Positions 23,683 to 36,377 are shown, numbered from the stretch's first letter. The stretch: 64,000 nucleotides of DNA from Primulina eburnea (GCF_022965805.1 NC_133116.1:2852001-2916000), one strand, 5' to 3'. Program-made: numbers and translations. Notes: a model not told the origin generated them from the letters alone.

Positions 23683-24126
23683 TGTTAATTGTCTCACATC
23701 GGTAGGATAAATAACTTGGGAGTTATATATATTGGCTTGGACAATCCTCCTCCCTTGAGCTAGCTTTTGGGGTTGAGTTAGGTCCAAGTTCCAATCTTAA
23801 CATGGTATCAGAGCCTGGGTTCCACCGTTATGTGTTGTTGGACTGCCTATAATTAGGCCACCCGTTCTGTCCATAATTGGGTCATTTGTAAACTCCACGC
23901 TCCAGATGTTCATTCCTGGGCGTGAGAGGGGTGTGTTAATTGTCCCACCTCGGTGAGTCATTTGTAAACTCCATGCTCCAGATGTTCATTCCTGGGCGTG
24001 AGAAGGGTGTGTTAATTGTCCCACCTCGGTAGGATAAATAACTTGGGAGTTGTATATATTGGTTTGGACAATCTCCCTTTGAGCTAGCTTTTGGGGTTGA
24101 GTTAGGTCCAAGTTTCAATCTTAACA
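23683..24126 (+). mobile_element. TRIM element, second family, with an internal partial LTR repeat
   Basis: The left LTR is 23683-23802 (TGTTAATTGTCTCACATCGG ... ATCTTAACA). It is followed directly by TGGTATCAGAGCC, the tRNA-iMet primer site, so sense is plus. The right LTR is 24010-24126. Before it lie a purine tract (GTGAGAAGGGTG) and, at about 23934-23957, a stub of another LTR start, then a repeat of about 60 bp of internal sequence (GTCATTTGTAAACTCCATGC). The element is thus about one and a half units long at its 3' end. Flanks GAATC (23678-23682) and TAATC (24127-24131) are a one-mismatch target duplication. No coding capacity. A related truncated copy lies at 56796-57013. Confidence 0.85.
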
Positions 24127-24131
24127 TAATC

Positions 24132-26090
24132 AATCACGATGATGAAGATTGCATGTGATTACCCTAAATTCAGGAGTTATAATATAACTTAGTTGTCTTT
24201 GCTAAGTCATGTGCCTTGCAACATATTAATCCAGCATTTTTATTTTTTTATTTATCTGGACTCGATATTTAGACAAATCTGAACCAGTCGATATTTAGAC
24301 AAATTTAATTTTTCAAATTATTAAGTTATACGAACACGTGGGACCACATGCGATGATTATCCACAATAGTGAAAGAAAAATGTCAATTACGGTTGGATTG
24401 GATTTTGATCCAAGATCCATCGTCTGATCCAGTCCATTAAAAAAAATAAAGATTTAATCGGATCTAATCTTGGTGTTAATATTGTGATATCACTTCAAAG
24501 AAATTAACATGCCCGATTTTTTAAAACAAGACTGGCCCAAATTTGAGAAATGTGCCTAAATGTGACCTTATTGTCCTCATTATATAAATGGCCCAGAGAA
24601 GAAGAAAGTAACTAATAAGATATTGTGCAAATGAACGATACTTTAATCCTATTCAAATATTAATTAGCTAGGTTATATACAAATTAGTTTAAATATGTTA
24701 CGTTTGAGTACAACAGAAATTGAATTCGACACAAGTTATTTGTATTCAACGGATCACAGGTCATCTAAGAACATTATCAAGTACAGTTTTAACTCTTAAG
24801 ATATGACGATGAAACTTTATGGAAGCGTCACACGGGTGATAAAAATATGATATATAAGAATTTTATGTAGCGTATACTAATTATTGTATGTTGTTTGATG
24901 TATCTGAGTTGATTGTTGATAGAACAATCTTTAGTTATCTTATCAATTATACCAAACACACTCGACTATTTTCAAAGTCACTTTGGTGAACTAATAAAAA
25001 AGAACGCAAAATAAAAAGTCAGAGCAATATTCGGCTCGACTGGTTCATGGGTTTCCCCCTCTAGTCTAATTCAAATCAATCCCAATCTCAAATAACAAAG
25101 TGTAAAAACCATTTGATCAAATGAGAACGACGTGCATGCCAACCATCAAGCAAGCTCCCAACAGAGAAAAGTGAAGGAAAATTGAGAAATTATGAATTTA
25201 TTATTTTGATTATAGGGAAAATTGGTGAAAAATCCTCAATCAAAACATTTCTTTGGGTTCACTCTCTATCCATCATACAAAATGTGGTACACTTCATGTG
25301 GAAATCTGGTACACTTTATATAGAAATGTGGTACTAAAAAAGTACCCAGAGATTGAACACAAAAAAAAAATCGACGGCTAGGAACTGGAGACCAATTTCC
25401 GGTTGATTATATATCATGTGGAAGATGGATCGTATTAATTCAAGGTGTATATTGTACTCACATGTTCGAGAGCTTGTTGAAAAGATAAAGATTGGACTTA
25501 TTGTGAATGTCAAAAGACAATATCATAAGCTTGTCGAATTTGTCGACAAAGGGATATCTAAAAACAAGTCAACTATTAAACGAACTATCTATGGATTGTA
25601 ACATTTGTCCTAATCATATATTTCCAAATATATGATCTAGTTTTTATATTCAATAGTACTGTTCTTTTCTTAGTTTTACTATTTTTTGAATGAGTTGAAT
25701 AATAGAATAATCAGAAATAGGTTAGCTGAGAACTCTAGGCATAAAATAATAAATTTTTACATATATATACATTATTTCGATTTCATTTAAATTTTCATCT
25801 CACAATTGTCCTAAACTATGCCCAAATATTTCATTATGAAAAAAGAGGGGTATAATGGGGAATCTACAAGTTGTACAAGACAAAATATTGCATTCCCTTT
25901 CTTTTCCCATGTGCTCCTGCAATCACGCAAAAGGTTACGGGCATCAATTGTGTCCGAAATAATGTGTTGGCAAAGTGGAATGAGTGTTGTCTTGGTGTGC
26001 TTTATTTTGGTGAAAAAAGAATGTTAATTAATATATAGTTGGTGGTGTGTTCTGCTTTTTTGAGCATTACATCTATACACCATATCAATC
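24132..26090. other. intergenic region, no gene recognised
   Basis: Mostly AT-rich. At 25270-25350 a unit of about 27 bp containing TGGTACACTT/TGGTACT recurs three times, perhaps a worn MITE end. A 61-codon frame at 25416-25601 has no recognisable domain and is not called. Confidence 0.45.
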
Positions 26091-26095
26091 TATTT

Positions 26096-26806
26096 AAAGT
26101 ATATTTTGGCTACATATGATAGGATACATGTGATATATAATATAATGATAAGTTAATAATAAATAAGATGTAGATATTATATTTAATATTTGGTATAATT
26201 TTAATAAGAGTGATTAAATTTATATATTAGATTGTAATGACAAAATTAACCTTATCATAATTAATTTTATAATTTCAAAGTTGTTTCTTGAGTTCATATT
26301 TCTTATATGTTCATGCAACGACAGTGCTTGCATAATTTATTTTTTTAACCTAATTTTATATATTATATAATATGATAATTGAGCCCTTAATTTTGTTAGT
26401 CAAGTCAAATACAAATTTTCAAGGTTAATCGAGTGATATTAATAATTTTATTGAAATTTATAAAAATTATTTATATAATTATCTCGAGTTCATTTAAATA
26501 ATTATCATATTATAAATATATAAAAATAAATAAAAATATTTATTTGATTTTAATTTCTACCTACAAGTAAAATAAGAGAACAATTAGATTTATGATTTTT
26601 ATATATTGAGGGCAATTAAGTCATTTGTAGTATTTTTATCATTAGATTAAAATTATCACATCTCATAAAAGAGATATTTTATCACTATATAAAATTATTA
26701 TTCACAGGCCCATGATATTATCATGAGCTTTCTAAAAAAGTACCAAACGTGGGATAAAGAGGATATCAATCTCTCTTTTATCTCATGTACTAAAATATAC
26801 CTTATA
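26096..26806. mobile_element. possible MITE with imperfect terminal inverted repeats
   Basis: The left end (plus strand AAGTATATTTTGGCTACATA) and the right end read on the minus strand (AAGGTATATTTTAGTACATG) are similar inverted repeats bounding about 700 bp of very AT-rich, non-coding DNA. No clear target duplication was found, so the call is tentative. Confidence 0.35.
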
Positions 26807-27081
26807 GCATTATTCTCTTATGATATGAATGGATATATATGTTAACTTTCGTACAAATATGAAAAACTTAGATAATATTGGAATCGAAGAAAAATAGTCT
26901 AGATATAGTATTGATCAACCTCTACTTATGTGTATGGGTGAAAGTGAGTAAATGGATACTCCAAAATTACATATATTTGATCCAAAGATTCGGTGATATC
27001 TTGATATTAAAATTTGTGTCGTATCAAATGGGGACCGCTATGGGGCATGCACGCTCTCGGGTACAAATCTTTCTTTGAACT

Positions 27082-27082
27082 T

Positions 27083-27131
<49 letters not shown>
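27082..27131. repeat. (TA)n microsatellite
   Basis: A TA tract followed by an ACAC-rich stretch. Just downstream, about 45-bp units containing AACGTTGATGCACTCAATTA or a close variant recur near 27180-27220 and 27310-27350, a diverged direct repeat. Confidence 0.9.
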
Positions 27132-27141
<10 letters not shown>

Positions 27142-27638
27142 CATATACACACACTACACATCTACCATATACACTCACACTTGTATAAATATCGTTGATG
27201 AACTCAATTATTAGGTACACAATTTGATAAGTTCTATTACATTCAATAAATTAGTATCACATCATATCATTTTGATATACCGAACATCTATCATGTCCAC
27301 TCACATTTATATAAACAACGTTGATGCACTCAATTATTGGATATACAGTTTTAATAAGTTAGTGTCACACCAACAATGCTCATACAGATGTATAGTGTGA
27401 GTGTAAAATGTGTGTGTATATATATATATATCCCATTTCACTGTACAACCCGACCAGCACTGTATACAGTAAGTATTTCACATTAAACATCATAAATATC
27501 GCCAAGATCACAAATTTCAATTTCTAAACTGATCGGTTTCTATTTATGCACTACTTAACCAATCAACACTCTGAACTCCAAAACAAAGTTCACCCTAGAA
27601 GCTAGTCTTTCTGAAGCGCCTTTTGGGTGTAATAATTG

Positions 27639-29351
27639 ATGGAGGAAACAGCAGAATCTGCAGGCATGACTGAAACGAAAAGTATTCTGGACAACCCGAG
27701 AGTGGAGATCGACACTTCGCCGCCGTTTGAGTCCGTGAAGGAGGCCGTGGACTGGTTCAGTGGCAGTGGTCCCTGGATGCAGCATCGCCTGCTTCGTTTT
27801 GCTGCTCATCACCGTGTAATTTGTTTTCTCTATTACTCTTGATTATTATTTATGTTGCATGTTATAACTTATATAATCTGTCATTAAACAGTGAGAAACA
27901 GTGTTGGTGATATAATTAGAAATTTGGAATTTATCGTTTTAAAAGATTTTATGAAAAACAATATGATAATAGCAGAGATCGTGTAGATTACGTTATATAT
28001 AGTTTTGATGATGCGATATTTCAAACTTTTTATGATACTTTTGAAAATGCCATTGCAGCATGAAACCGAGCCTCTGGGGAAAATGGAGGAACAAGCAGTA
28101 CAACTGGAGAGGGATTTGATGCTGAAAGAACAAGAAACACTCAATCTATTAAAACAACTGGAGGCAGCGAAGAGATTAGTCGAGACTTTGAAGTGTCACA
28201 TGATTCCTGATTTCTCTCCACTTTTGCCAAGTCCTCACCAAAATACGGAAACTCGTACGAATGATTCCACCGAAGATTTGAGCTTGTTTCCTGTCTTGTC
28301 TCCTGGTTTGATGTTCATGGAGCTGAATCGTGCGAAAACGAACTTGAACAAAACGTCGGTAGACCTTGCTGTGATTCAGGAATCCGTGGAGTCGTTAAAC
28401 CAGAAAATGAGAAGAGACAAGGCTTTGCTTGAGAGGAGAATGGAAATGGAAGCACCTGACTGTGGAAACTCGAAATCAGAAGCACGGGGGAGGTTGGAGA
28501 ATTGTACAAACATTACGGTGGGACTGGAACGGGCTGATTTTGAAACTGAGCAGTTCAAAAAAATGACAGAGGCTTCTAGGTATGAAGTGATGAAGGCGAT
28601 GACGGAGATAGAACGTACCAAAAACAGCATAAAGATGGCGGAAATGAGGCTAAATGCAGCCAAGAAAATGGAGGAAGCAGCTAAAGCAGTTGAAGAAATC
28701 GCGCTTGCCGAAAGAAATTTGACTTCATCAGATGTTTTCTTGGATCATAACCGTAATGGAATTACTCTTTCGTTTGAGGAGTACCGTTCGCTCACTCAGA
28801 AGGCGCATCAAGTTGAAGAGATTTGTAAGACTAAATTCATAGATGCAAATACCATCCAAACAAGAAGCAAAGATCATAAACCAGCAGTGGCAGTCACAGA
28901 AACATTTGAGGAGATGAAACAAGAAAACCAGCATTCCCGAGTGGTGGATATAAGGACTAAAGAGGAGGGTTCGCTACCAAATGACCAAGATCGTTACTCT
29001 AAGTTCAAGTTCATGAATTTGCGCTCTGGTGGACATAGAACTGCACAGATTGATAACGAGAATGGATCAAATGGAACGACTTCAATGGGAGACATATTAG
29101 GTAGGAAGTTGATTTTGCAAGATGACATAATTGTAGGGAAGCATGTGGAGAATCATCATGGTGAAAGGGGACATGTTTCTTTGAGCCAAATGTTGCGCGA
29201 GCAGAGTCGAACCATCTTGCATCCTGGTGAGACTGCGGGAGACGAGCACAGACGTGTCGAAAGGTCGTTCTTCGTGCAGAGGAAGAAGTTTGGATTCATT
29301 CAAGTGCCAATCTCCATCAAGAAAACCAAAAAGAAAGTTCAAACTGAATGA
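27639..29351 (+). CDS. WEB-family (DUF827) coiled-coil protein, At2g40480/At3g51220-like
   Basis: Two exons (27639-27815 and 28059-29351, GT/AG, phase 0) give 489 residues. The N-terminus has the family signature VEIDTSPPFESVKEAVDWFS, then GSGPW. Long heptad-rich stretches follow: EEQAVQLERDLMLKEQETLN, LNRAKTNLNKTSVDLAVIQE, EQFKKMTEASRYEVMKAMTE, RLNAAKKMEEAAKAVEEIAL. The C-terminal third is polar with basic patches (KKFGFIQVPISIKKTKKKVQ). WEB proteins such as WEB1 and PMI2 support light-driven chloroplast movement and the velocity of cp-actin filaments; this subgroup is less studied. The frame at 28005 reads upstream into the intron, and the exon 1 junction ...AAHHR/HETE gives a better family match. 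It appears intact. Confidence 0.88.
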
Positions 29352-30150
29352 ATGTGAAGTGAATTAGGCTCTTAATTAGTGTATGCTGATTTGGATTATT
29401 ATCATGTAGTTTGGTATTTGCTATTGGCTTGGGAGTATGATTTGCCTATGTTGGCTTTGTACAAGGTTTACTAATGATTTGTTGTGAAATTTGTGATTGC
29501 TTCTGTGAGTATCGAGTTCCTGTTTATTCCATCGCATAATATGCCCCGCGCGCGCACACACACATTTATAGCGATATTCCACCTATATGTTGTAAATTCA
29601 AAATAAAACATATAGGACTCAAAAATAATCGATTAGAAGTCTAACCAAATAATTATACACCAAATTACGAACTTGTTGATTAATCACCAAATCTTGAAAA
29701 AGCGAGTTCACTTTAAAATTTTGATTTTTATATTAACTAAATGGGCCCAACTACTGTAAAAATAAGCCCAATATTTGTTGCAAGCCCATAAACAACGTGT
29801 GTCATTCTGTGAATCGGACTAACTGGGCCTTCCCTTGGATAATGAAAGGTACATTGAATTTTCCTCTGATGTTTATTAATATAATTGTTTATACTGATGA
29901 TCCAAAACTTTTTGGTGCAATTTTTTGATTTCTTTCTTCATTCGGTCATTTCTCGAATTGAGACCTTTTTAAAGACAAAAACTTTTTGATTTCAAAGATT
30001 TAGTAAATATACTTTTAATTTTCTACGATTAAATTTTCAAATCTAAATCAGAAATTTTGTTATTATATGTTTAAATTAAAATATTATTATTTTTTATTTT
30101 TGAATTTTTTTCATTAATTTTTTTAAAAAAATTTAAAAAAATTAATAAAA
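29352..30150. other. intergenic region after the WEB gene
   Basis: The first ~200 bp are probably the 3'UTR. A short GC/CA microsatellite lies at about 29545-29565. The rest is AT-rich. No gene. Confidence 0.5.
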
Positions 30151-30306
30151 TTCTGGTTATACGGGTTAGATGCGTTGAGTCGGGTTATACGGGTTCGTGT
30201 TCGGGTTGCTTCGAGTTCGGGTTTGGTTTGGGTTGAAAAAATAAATAAAAAAAATTTCACGGGTTGACCCGAAACCCGACCCAACCCACCCGATTGACAC
30301 CCCTAC
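30150..30306. mobile_element. fragment of a hAT-like non-autonomous element
   Basis: GGGTT-rich sequence (ACGGGTTCGTGTTCGGGTTG ... CCCGACCCAACCCACCCGAT) ending in TGACACCCCTA resembles the common plant repeat whose terminus reads TAGGGGTGTCA. Only one end is evident. A CTTTTTGGTGCA word occurs both left (about 29907) and right (about 30306) of the region, but I cannot show it to be a target duplication. Confidence 0.4.
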
Positions 30307-30381
30307 TTTTTGGTGCAGTTGTTTGAGTGTAAGATACTTGACTAAACTTCGTAGGTTGTGAAATTTGAGCCGTTATTAAGA

Positions 30382-30550
30382 CAAAACCGTGTGAGACCGT
30401 TTCCAAGGATATTTGTAGACGTCCTTACTGAGATATATGAAACTCACTCTTATTCATATTTTATGGTAAGAATCTTGATCTCAATTGTCTATCGCTAGGG
30501 TTAACCCGTCTCACGAATTAAGATCCATGAGACGGTCTCAAATGAGACTC
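30382..30550 (+). mobile_element. MITE copy A (GTGAGACsGTCTCAC family)
   Basis: A diverged member: starts CGTGTGAGACCGTTTC and ends GAGACGGTCTCAAATGAGAC, with a GGGTTAACCCGTCTCAC core near the right end. Same family as the copies at 31031, 43868, 45941, 46311, 55492, 60245, 60914, 61138 and 61722. Confidence 0.7.
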
Positions 30551-31030
30551 ACTCTTATTAAATATGGAGTGGTGGTAAGATCTTGATCTCAACTTCGCCC
30601 ACTCAATTAGCTCAATTCCAAAAGCCATCAGACCTTTATTAAATCAACGTAAATAAATTATTTAATTGGGTGTCTGTCTCTCGATTGGCTGATCTGTGTC
30701 CATACAAGTGTTGAGCTTTTATCGAGCCAAGAAATGTTGGGTCACAGTTGTGATTGATGTAGTAGATTCTCCGCCCCCACATGATCTGATGGAAGGGGCA
30801 CGTAAATCCAAATTGTTTGTGGACAAATCGTCTGGAATTCATGTGAGGCTGTGCAAATGTGATGTCACGGGACTGACTATAAGCCATCGAAGATGATCTT
30901 GGAATTTTTTAATATTATTCGGATAAGTGTGATTTGACTCCGGCGATGGAAGTTGAATGATGATTTAATTGATAAGATTTGTATCTTAATGATAATAATA
31001 TATATCCCTTGGAATTATTTTAATGTTAAA

Positions 31031-31207
31031 ATGGTCTTTTGTGAGATGATCTCACGAATTTTTATCTGTGAAACGAGTCAACACTATCGATATTCATAAT
31101 AAAAAATAATACTTTTAGTATAAAAATTAATGTTTTTTTATGAATGACTATAATAAGATATATGTCTCACAAAATACGATCTATGAGATCGTCTGACACA
31201 AGTTTGT
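31031..31207 (-). mobile_element. MITE copy B (GTGAGACsGTCTCAC family)
   Basis: Inverted, diverged member: TTGTGAGATGATCTCACGAA at the left, ATGAGATCGTCTGACACAAG at the right. The internal TATTCATAATAAAAAATAAT is the reverse of the family core. Confidence 0.7.
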
Positions 31208-31439
31208 GTGTTTATATTATTATTACTACCACCTGAATTCCTTGGTTGTATCGCATAGATTAATTAAAAACATCGAACGAACGTCAAAATGAGCTAATAA
31301 CTCAAACGCCGCTGATTGTTAGCCTAAACACAACGGCAAAGACATTCATACCAAAAATAGCCCATTCTAAAATTGGAGATTCTTGGCATTTTTTAAGCAT
31401 ATACGCGCAAATCGTGCTTCTCAACACCTCTATTTGTTC

Positions 31440-32414
31440 TTCTACCCCAGAGGCTTTGGTTTCTGATCAAAACCGAAGCTTTTCTCTTATTCAAGGTATG
31501 ATTTTTGCACGAAACCATTTCTATCTTGATGTTTCTTGTTCAATTTAGAAGGAAAATGCTGGTTGTGGGATCTGATTTATCACCGTCAATTCAGTGATTT
31601 CTCTCTCTCTTTTTCTTTTTTGCGGTAATGTGCAGCGCTTGAATATTTTGAGTTTTTATTTTTTGAATTTTTAGAGTTTTTGAATCACAAGATTTTGTCC
31701 GAGCATGAAATTTTGGATGGACTTTGGACTTGCATTGCTACCATCCTTTTTTTTTCCTTGGTTTTATATGAAGGGCCGACATTTATCGTGGTAGAAAAAT
31801 TATGTGTTTAACTTTGTGGGATCTTCTTTTGGAACTAATATTGTTTTCACCTATGGAATATTGTTCCAAGATTCAAAAAATGTAGAACGATATGAAAAAG
31901 AATCTTAATTTTTAGCTTAACTGAAATCATTCTGTTGAACCTAAGTTTATTAAATTTCTATATGGTCTGATAATAATATACTGAAAACAAGAACTGAGAA
32001 AGTCATGACTGTTATTTTCTCATTCACAATTTCAATTGTCTATGCTTGAGCAACTATTGATTTGGTATTACCTGCAGAATCTTCATCACATATTGGTGAT
32101 ATCCAAAGTTTTGGGGAATGTGGAAAGATGTGTTTCGAAGCTAAGCCTTCAGTCTCCTGTGCCTGCAAGATTGTGCCTAAATCAAGGTCAATCCTCTTCG
32201 ATTTTTATAATGATGGCGGGTGTGACTACGACTGCACAACCAATTCTTTCAGCCAAATGCACAGCGAAGCTGCAACCTACCCACTTCACGTTGTGCTGAG
32301 GCACGACGTTGTGGAAGACGGTTGAGTTCATAACGACGAAGACTCCTGCCTTGTGAGCACCATATCTTGCAGGAGAAGAACTTAGGATTAGAGTACTAGC
32401 ATCTGTGCTTTGAC
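31440..32414 (+). promoter_or_regulatory. CIPK leader region with a probable 5'UTR intron and uORFs
   Basis: A CAAG/GTATGA donor near 31494 can be spliced to a CTGCAG acceptor near 32076 or a TTGCAG acceptor near 32371. If the first is used, the leader contains an 8-codon ATG frame (from 32118) and a 65-codon, Cys-containing ATG frame (32128-32325) before the kinase start. If the second is used, both are skipped. Splicing choice is an inference. Confidence 0.4.
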
Positions 32415-33740
32415 ATGGAGAATAAGGGAAACATATTGATGAAGAAATATGATGTCGGAAGGTTGTTAGGACAAGGTAGTTTTGCCAAAGTTTACTATGG
32501 TAGGAACCTTAAAACAGGACAGAGTGTGGCGATTAAGGTTATCGATAAAGAAAAGGTGTTGAAAATTGGACTTATGAACCAGACCAAGAGAGAGATATCC
32601 GTTATGGGATTGATCAAACATGAAAATATAGTTCAGTTTTACGAAGTAATGGCTACAAAAACAAAGATTTTCTTCGTGATGGAATACGCGAAAGGTGGGG
32701 AGCTTTTTCACAAGGTTTCCCAGGGGAAACTCAAGGACGACATTGCAAGGAAATACTTTCAGCAACTGATATGTGCTGTCTACTTCTGTCACACAAGGGG
32801 TGTTTATCATCGTGATCTGAAACCTGAAAATCTTTTATTGGATGAAAATGGGAATCTTAAAGTATCGGATTTTGGGTTGAATGCACTTTCAGAATCCAAG
32901 AGACGGGATGGTTTGCTCCACACAACTTGCGGAACCCCAGCATATGTTGCTCCTGAAGTGATCAGCAGAAAAGGTTATGATGGAGCAAAAGCTGATATTT
33001 GGTCATGTGGGGTGATTTTATTCGTTATGCTTGCTGGTTATCTTCCATTCCGCGACTCGAATGTCATAGAGATGTATAGGAAGATATCAATGGCCGAGTA
33101 TAAATGTCCTCACTGGTTCCCTCCTGAAGTTCGGAGGCTACTTTCAAGGATCCTTGATCCAAATCCCCACACTAGGATTTCCATAGGTAGAATCATGGAA
33201 AACACGTGGTTTCGAAAGGGTTTTAATTCCAACTATGCAAGGACTGAAGTCAGGGACAGTGAAAAGCCTCCTGTTGAAACTGATGCAGTTCTTGGACCTT
33301 CTTGCTGTGATACTCGTCCCGAAAAGAAAATGGTGTTTGCAAGACCTTTTATTTTAAATGCATTTGACATCATCTCTCTCTCCACAGGATTTGACTTATC
33401 TGGTTTGTTTGTGGACGATGACAAAAAGGATGAAGTTCTATTTACATCAGCAAAACCAGCGTGTGATATCATGTCAAAATTCGAGGAAATTGCCTGTCAC
33501 CTAAAGATGAAAGTGAAGAAGAAGGATGAAGGGTCGATGAGATTAGAGATGTCTAAGGAAGGTAGAAATGGTACTTTAACGATCGACGCGGAAATATTTC
33601 AAATCACTTCATCCTTCCATTACGTCGAGGTGAAGAAATGTAATGGTGATACGATGGAGTATAGAAAAATGCTGAAAATGACTATAAAACCAGCTCTTAA
33701 AGAGATTGTTTGGGCTTGGCAAGGTGAGCAACATCACTAG
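32415..33740 (+). CDS. CIPK: CBL-interacting protein kinase (CIPK/SnRK3), CIPK2/10-like
   Basis: Intronless frame of 441 residues. The N-terminal Ser/Thr kinase domain (about 13-268) has the glycine loop GQGSFAKV, lysine AIKVI, catalytic [18 protein letters not shown] (relatives usually have SDFGLSAL), GTPAYVAPE and WSCGVILF. The NAF/FISL motif [12 protein letters not shown] (about 315-326) binds calcineurin-B-like (CBL) calcium sensors and relieves autoinhibition. The C-terminal PPI domain, with [14 protein letters not shown] and [15 protein letters not shown], is the docking site for PP2C phosphatases in this family. The pathway is calcium-CBL-CIPK signalling acting on ion channels and transporters at membranes. 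The [21 protein letters not shown] start and VYHRD favour the CIPK2/10 clade over CIPK5/25. All catalytic residues are present. Confidence 0.95.
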   Translation: MENKGNILMKKYDVGRLLGQGSFAKVYYGRNLKTGQSVAIKVIDKEKVLKIGLMNQTKREISVMGLIKHENIVQFYEVMATKTKIFFVMEYAKGGELFHKVSQGKLKDDIARKYFQQLICAVYFCHTRGVYHRDLKPENLLLDENGNLKVSDFGLNALSESKRRDGLLHTTCGTPAYVAPEVISRKGYDGAKADIWSCGVILFVMLAGYLPFRDSNVIEMYRKISMAEYKCPHWFPPEVRRLLSRILDPNPHTRISIGRIMENTWFRKGFNSNYARTEVRDSEKPPVETDAVLGPSCCDTRPEKKMVFARPFILNAFDIISLSTGFDLSGLFVDDDKKDEVLFTSAKPACDIMSKFEEIACHLKMKVKKKDEGSMRLEMSKEGRNGTLTIDAEIFQITSSFHYVEVKKCNGDTMEYRKMLKMTIKPALKEIVWAWQGEQHH

Positions 33741-34693
33741 TTAAAGTTTCATATCATCAATTCAAGCTTCCGCCCCAAACTAGTTGTGGTCGCTTGGGAA
33801 AAATCGTCCCCAAGTTTTTTTTCCTTTTCTTTTCGAGGATGTTTCCAAGCTTTAAATTGTCGCCTCTACTTTATTGATACTTGTTATCAATTTTCTTGGC
33901 ATATCAATCTTCATCAGGTGTTTTAATCAATATAAACCCAATTCTAAACGTTGTTTAAGTCCATTTTTTTATGTACGGATTGGAATGTTTGGATTGTTGG
34001 TGCTGATTTTGTTGGAACTGACTGAAACATCACGATTTTCTGACATGTTTTAAACTATATTTGACTTCTGTTAGGAAGAATCAGCTTTGGCACGGCCATC
34101 CAATTCATTTAACCAGAATTTTCGGCCTATACAGATAAAATTTTGATTTCAGATATATTAAATTCTTTTGTTTCATCAAATTTTATTTTCGGATAAAAAT
34201 TATTTTATTTATACATAGAAATAATCCTTGATTTTATATTTATATCAACATTTTGTACACGTCGAACGTGTATTGGATTATACAGGTGTGATGGTCGAAC
34301 TCGATATGCTAAATGATTTTCATAAACATTGTGTCATGTTCTCACTCAAATCCTAACTATTTTAAATTCACAATAACAAATTTATCGAACTATTTCAAAA
34401 AATTTAGCCCCACCATAATCAATTTCTGGCTCCTGCAAATCTTTCGATCCAAATACAACATTTAATCTAAAACCACATAATATTCACCATTACTCTAATG
34501 TTGGATGCATAATATACAAAAAGAAAAAGCATCAAATACAAGATTGTGATCCCCTCTTTATTCAGAACTCAAGATCTTATATCTTACACAAACACGAAAA
34601 CGTTAATTCAAGTTTAAAAACAGCGGCATTGTCCCGGATCACCAACACAAATTAAACAAACAGATTTATAATATCATTCGATCGGTTGGATGA
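33741..34693. other. intergenic region between convergent CIPK and MnSOD genes
   Basis: Contains the 3' ends of both convergent genes. AT-rich, no further gene. Confidence 0.5.
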
Positions 34694-36371
34694 TCAAGGG
34701 CACTCTTTGTCATAAACTTGGGTAGCATATCTCCAGTTCATCACATTCCATATGTTCTTTAGGTAATCCGGTCTCGCGTTTTTGTACTGTACAATGCCAA
34801 CCAACAAAAAACACGATCATTCTCCCAGATATTATTAAATAGGAGGAGGGCAGATGAAACTGATAATATATGATCTATACCTGCAAATAGTATGCGTGCT
34901 CCCAGACATCGATCCCGAGCAGAGGAACCAAATTCGACCCTTTAGTAACCAGGGGATCCTGCCGAAGTTGGATCAATCCATACATTCATGGAGTAGTCTC
35001 ACATTTTTTCCAAGTTCTATATTATATACCTGATTCATAGTGGTGTCAACCACAAGCCGCTTCAATTCTTTGTCCACGCCGAGCCACTGAAAATATATAA
35101 GATGAAATTGAACGTACAAATTCACTGGAGATTAATCTTCCGTTAACAACTAAGTCATGATGGATCGAGCTGCTTACCACCCATCCGGAGCCTTGTACTG
35201 CAGCTCCTTCTGCATTCATCTTCTGAATTAGAGCTTCCATGGACCCGAATTCGTTGTCGACAGCGGCTCTTAAAGGACCCTTTGGAGGCTCACCACCACC
35301 TTCCTGCAAGGAGAGAATGTAATTTATCATCAATCTAATATTTAAAGAAAGCTCCACATTTCAATTTTTTGTGGTAAAACAACTGTTTATATTTAACTTA
35401 CCTTCTCGGGTGCAAGATTCTTCCAGAAAATTGAGTGATTTACATGACCTACGAATTGAAAACACGAGATTGCAAGTTGGAAATTGCACGTAAACATAGG
35501 ACCATTTTGGATGCTCGAGACATGAAAATTGGAAATAAATAAAATACTCTTTTGAGTAATTTTATTTTTTTTAATTTTTATAGAAAGTAATTTGATATTA
35601 AAATAACTAAGTTTAAGAGAAATCAATTTGTTACCTTTTTGTAGAACTAGCTATTCCAACTGGTTGATGCAAGCATTTCCAATCATTTAATTTAGTTACA
35701 TGGATTAATATTCAAGATTAATTTGTCAAAAAATAAGAAAAAAAATATTATTTCTTACTAAATTCAATTTTTTAAATTAATATCGTATACTAGAAACACA
35801 TATTTTACATACCGTGGTTATCGTGAATGCGCAAGAAAACTGAACAAACAAACAAACAAACAAAATTTTGCATTCGATCGAATATTTATTTGTTTTCAAA
35901 ATCAACTTATTTAAACGGAGATAAATGGATCCCTTTTTTCCCAACAAGGGATTCAAGTATTCGATCACAATCATCACCTCACTTGGAATTTGATCCATAA
36001 TTTTAATTTAGAAATTGTGAAATCAGAGTTATATAATAAAAATAAAAATCAATTTATATATATATATGTGTTTTCCCCTTTAAAGTTGTGAATGGAATCA
36101 GGTATATATAAAATAACATGAAACCTCCGCCATTGAACTTGATGGCGCTCTGCAACTTGACGACGGTGGCGGCATCTCCGGTGGAAACGGCGTCGTCTAG
36201 CTGGTCCAGAGCTTTGTTGTAATTGGTGACATAAGCCATGTGGTGCTTCTGGTGGTGGAGCCGCATGATCTCACCGCTGATGGCGGGTTCCAGCGCATCG
36301 TAATCGTAGGGAAGATCGGGACGCGATAGCTTGAGCAGTCCACGAAACCCTTGGGATTCAGCAACAGCCAA
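34694..36371 (-). CDS. MSD2: Mn superoxide dismutase, MSD2 (secreted) type, start codon not found
   Basis: Converts superoxide to oxygen and hydrogen peroxide with a Mn centre. Exons: 36371(or further)-36125, 35448-35402, 35303-35178, 35086-35030, 34958-34881, 34786-34694; all GT/AG and in phase, about 200 mature residues from DLPYDY to the end. Family stretches: [23 protein letters not shown] (first ligand His), [16 protein letters not shown] (second His), [20 protein letters not shown] and [20 protein letters not shown] (Asp and third His). The C-terminus YDKECP is like Arabidopsis MSD2 rather than mitochondrial MSD1. The N-terminus is odd: the frame reads FIPFLL, a TGA at 36377-36375, then [10 protein letters not shown], which looks like a signal peptide interrupted by a stop, and no ATG lies between that stop and the mature part. 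The first in-frame ATG is 36266, inside the fold. Either the secretion signal is broken or exon 1 starts elsewhere and splices in at an AG at 36375-36374. Confidence 0.88.
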
Positions 36372-36377
36372 CGCTCA

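Noticed and set aside
25416..25601. 61-codon frame
   Set aside because: No recognisable domain, AT-rich surroundings, no splice partners.
32036..32299. Upstream frame starting at TTG before the CIPK gene
   Set aside because: No ATG at its start; only the ATG frames at 32118 and 32128 are worth considering as uORFs.
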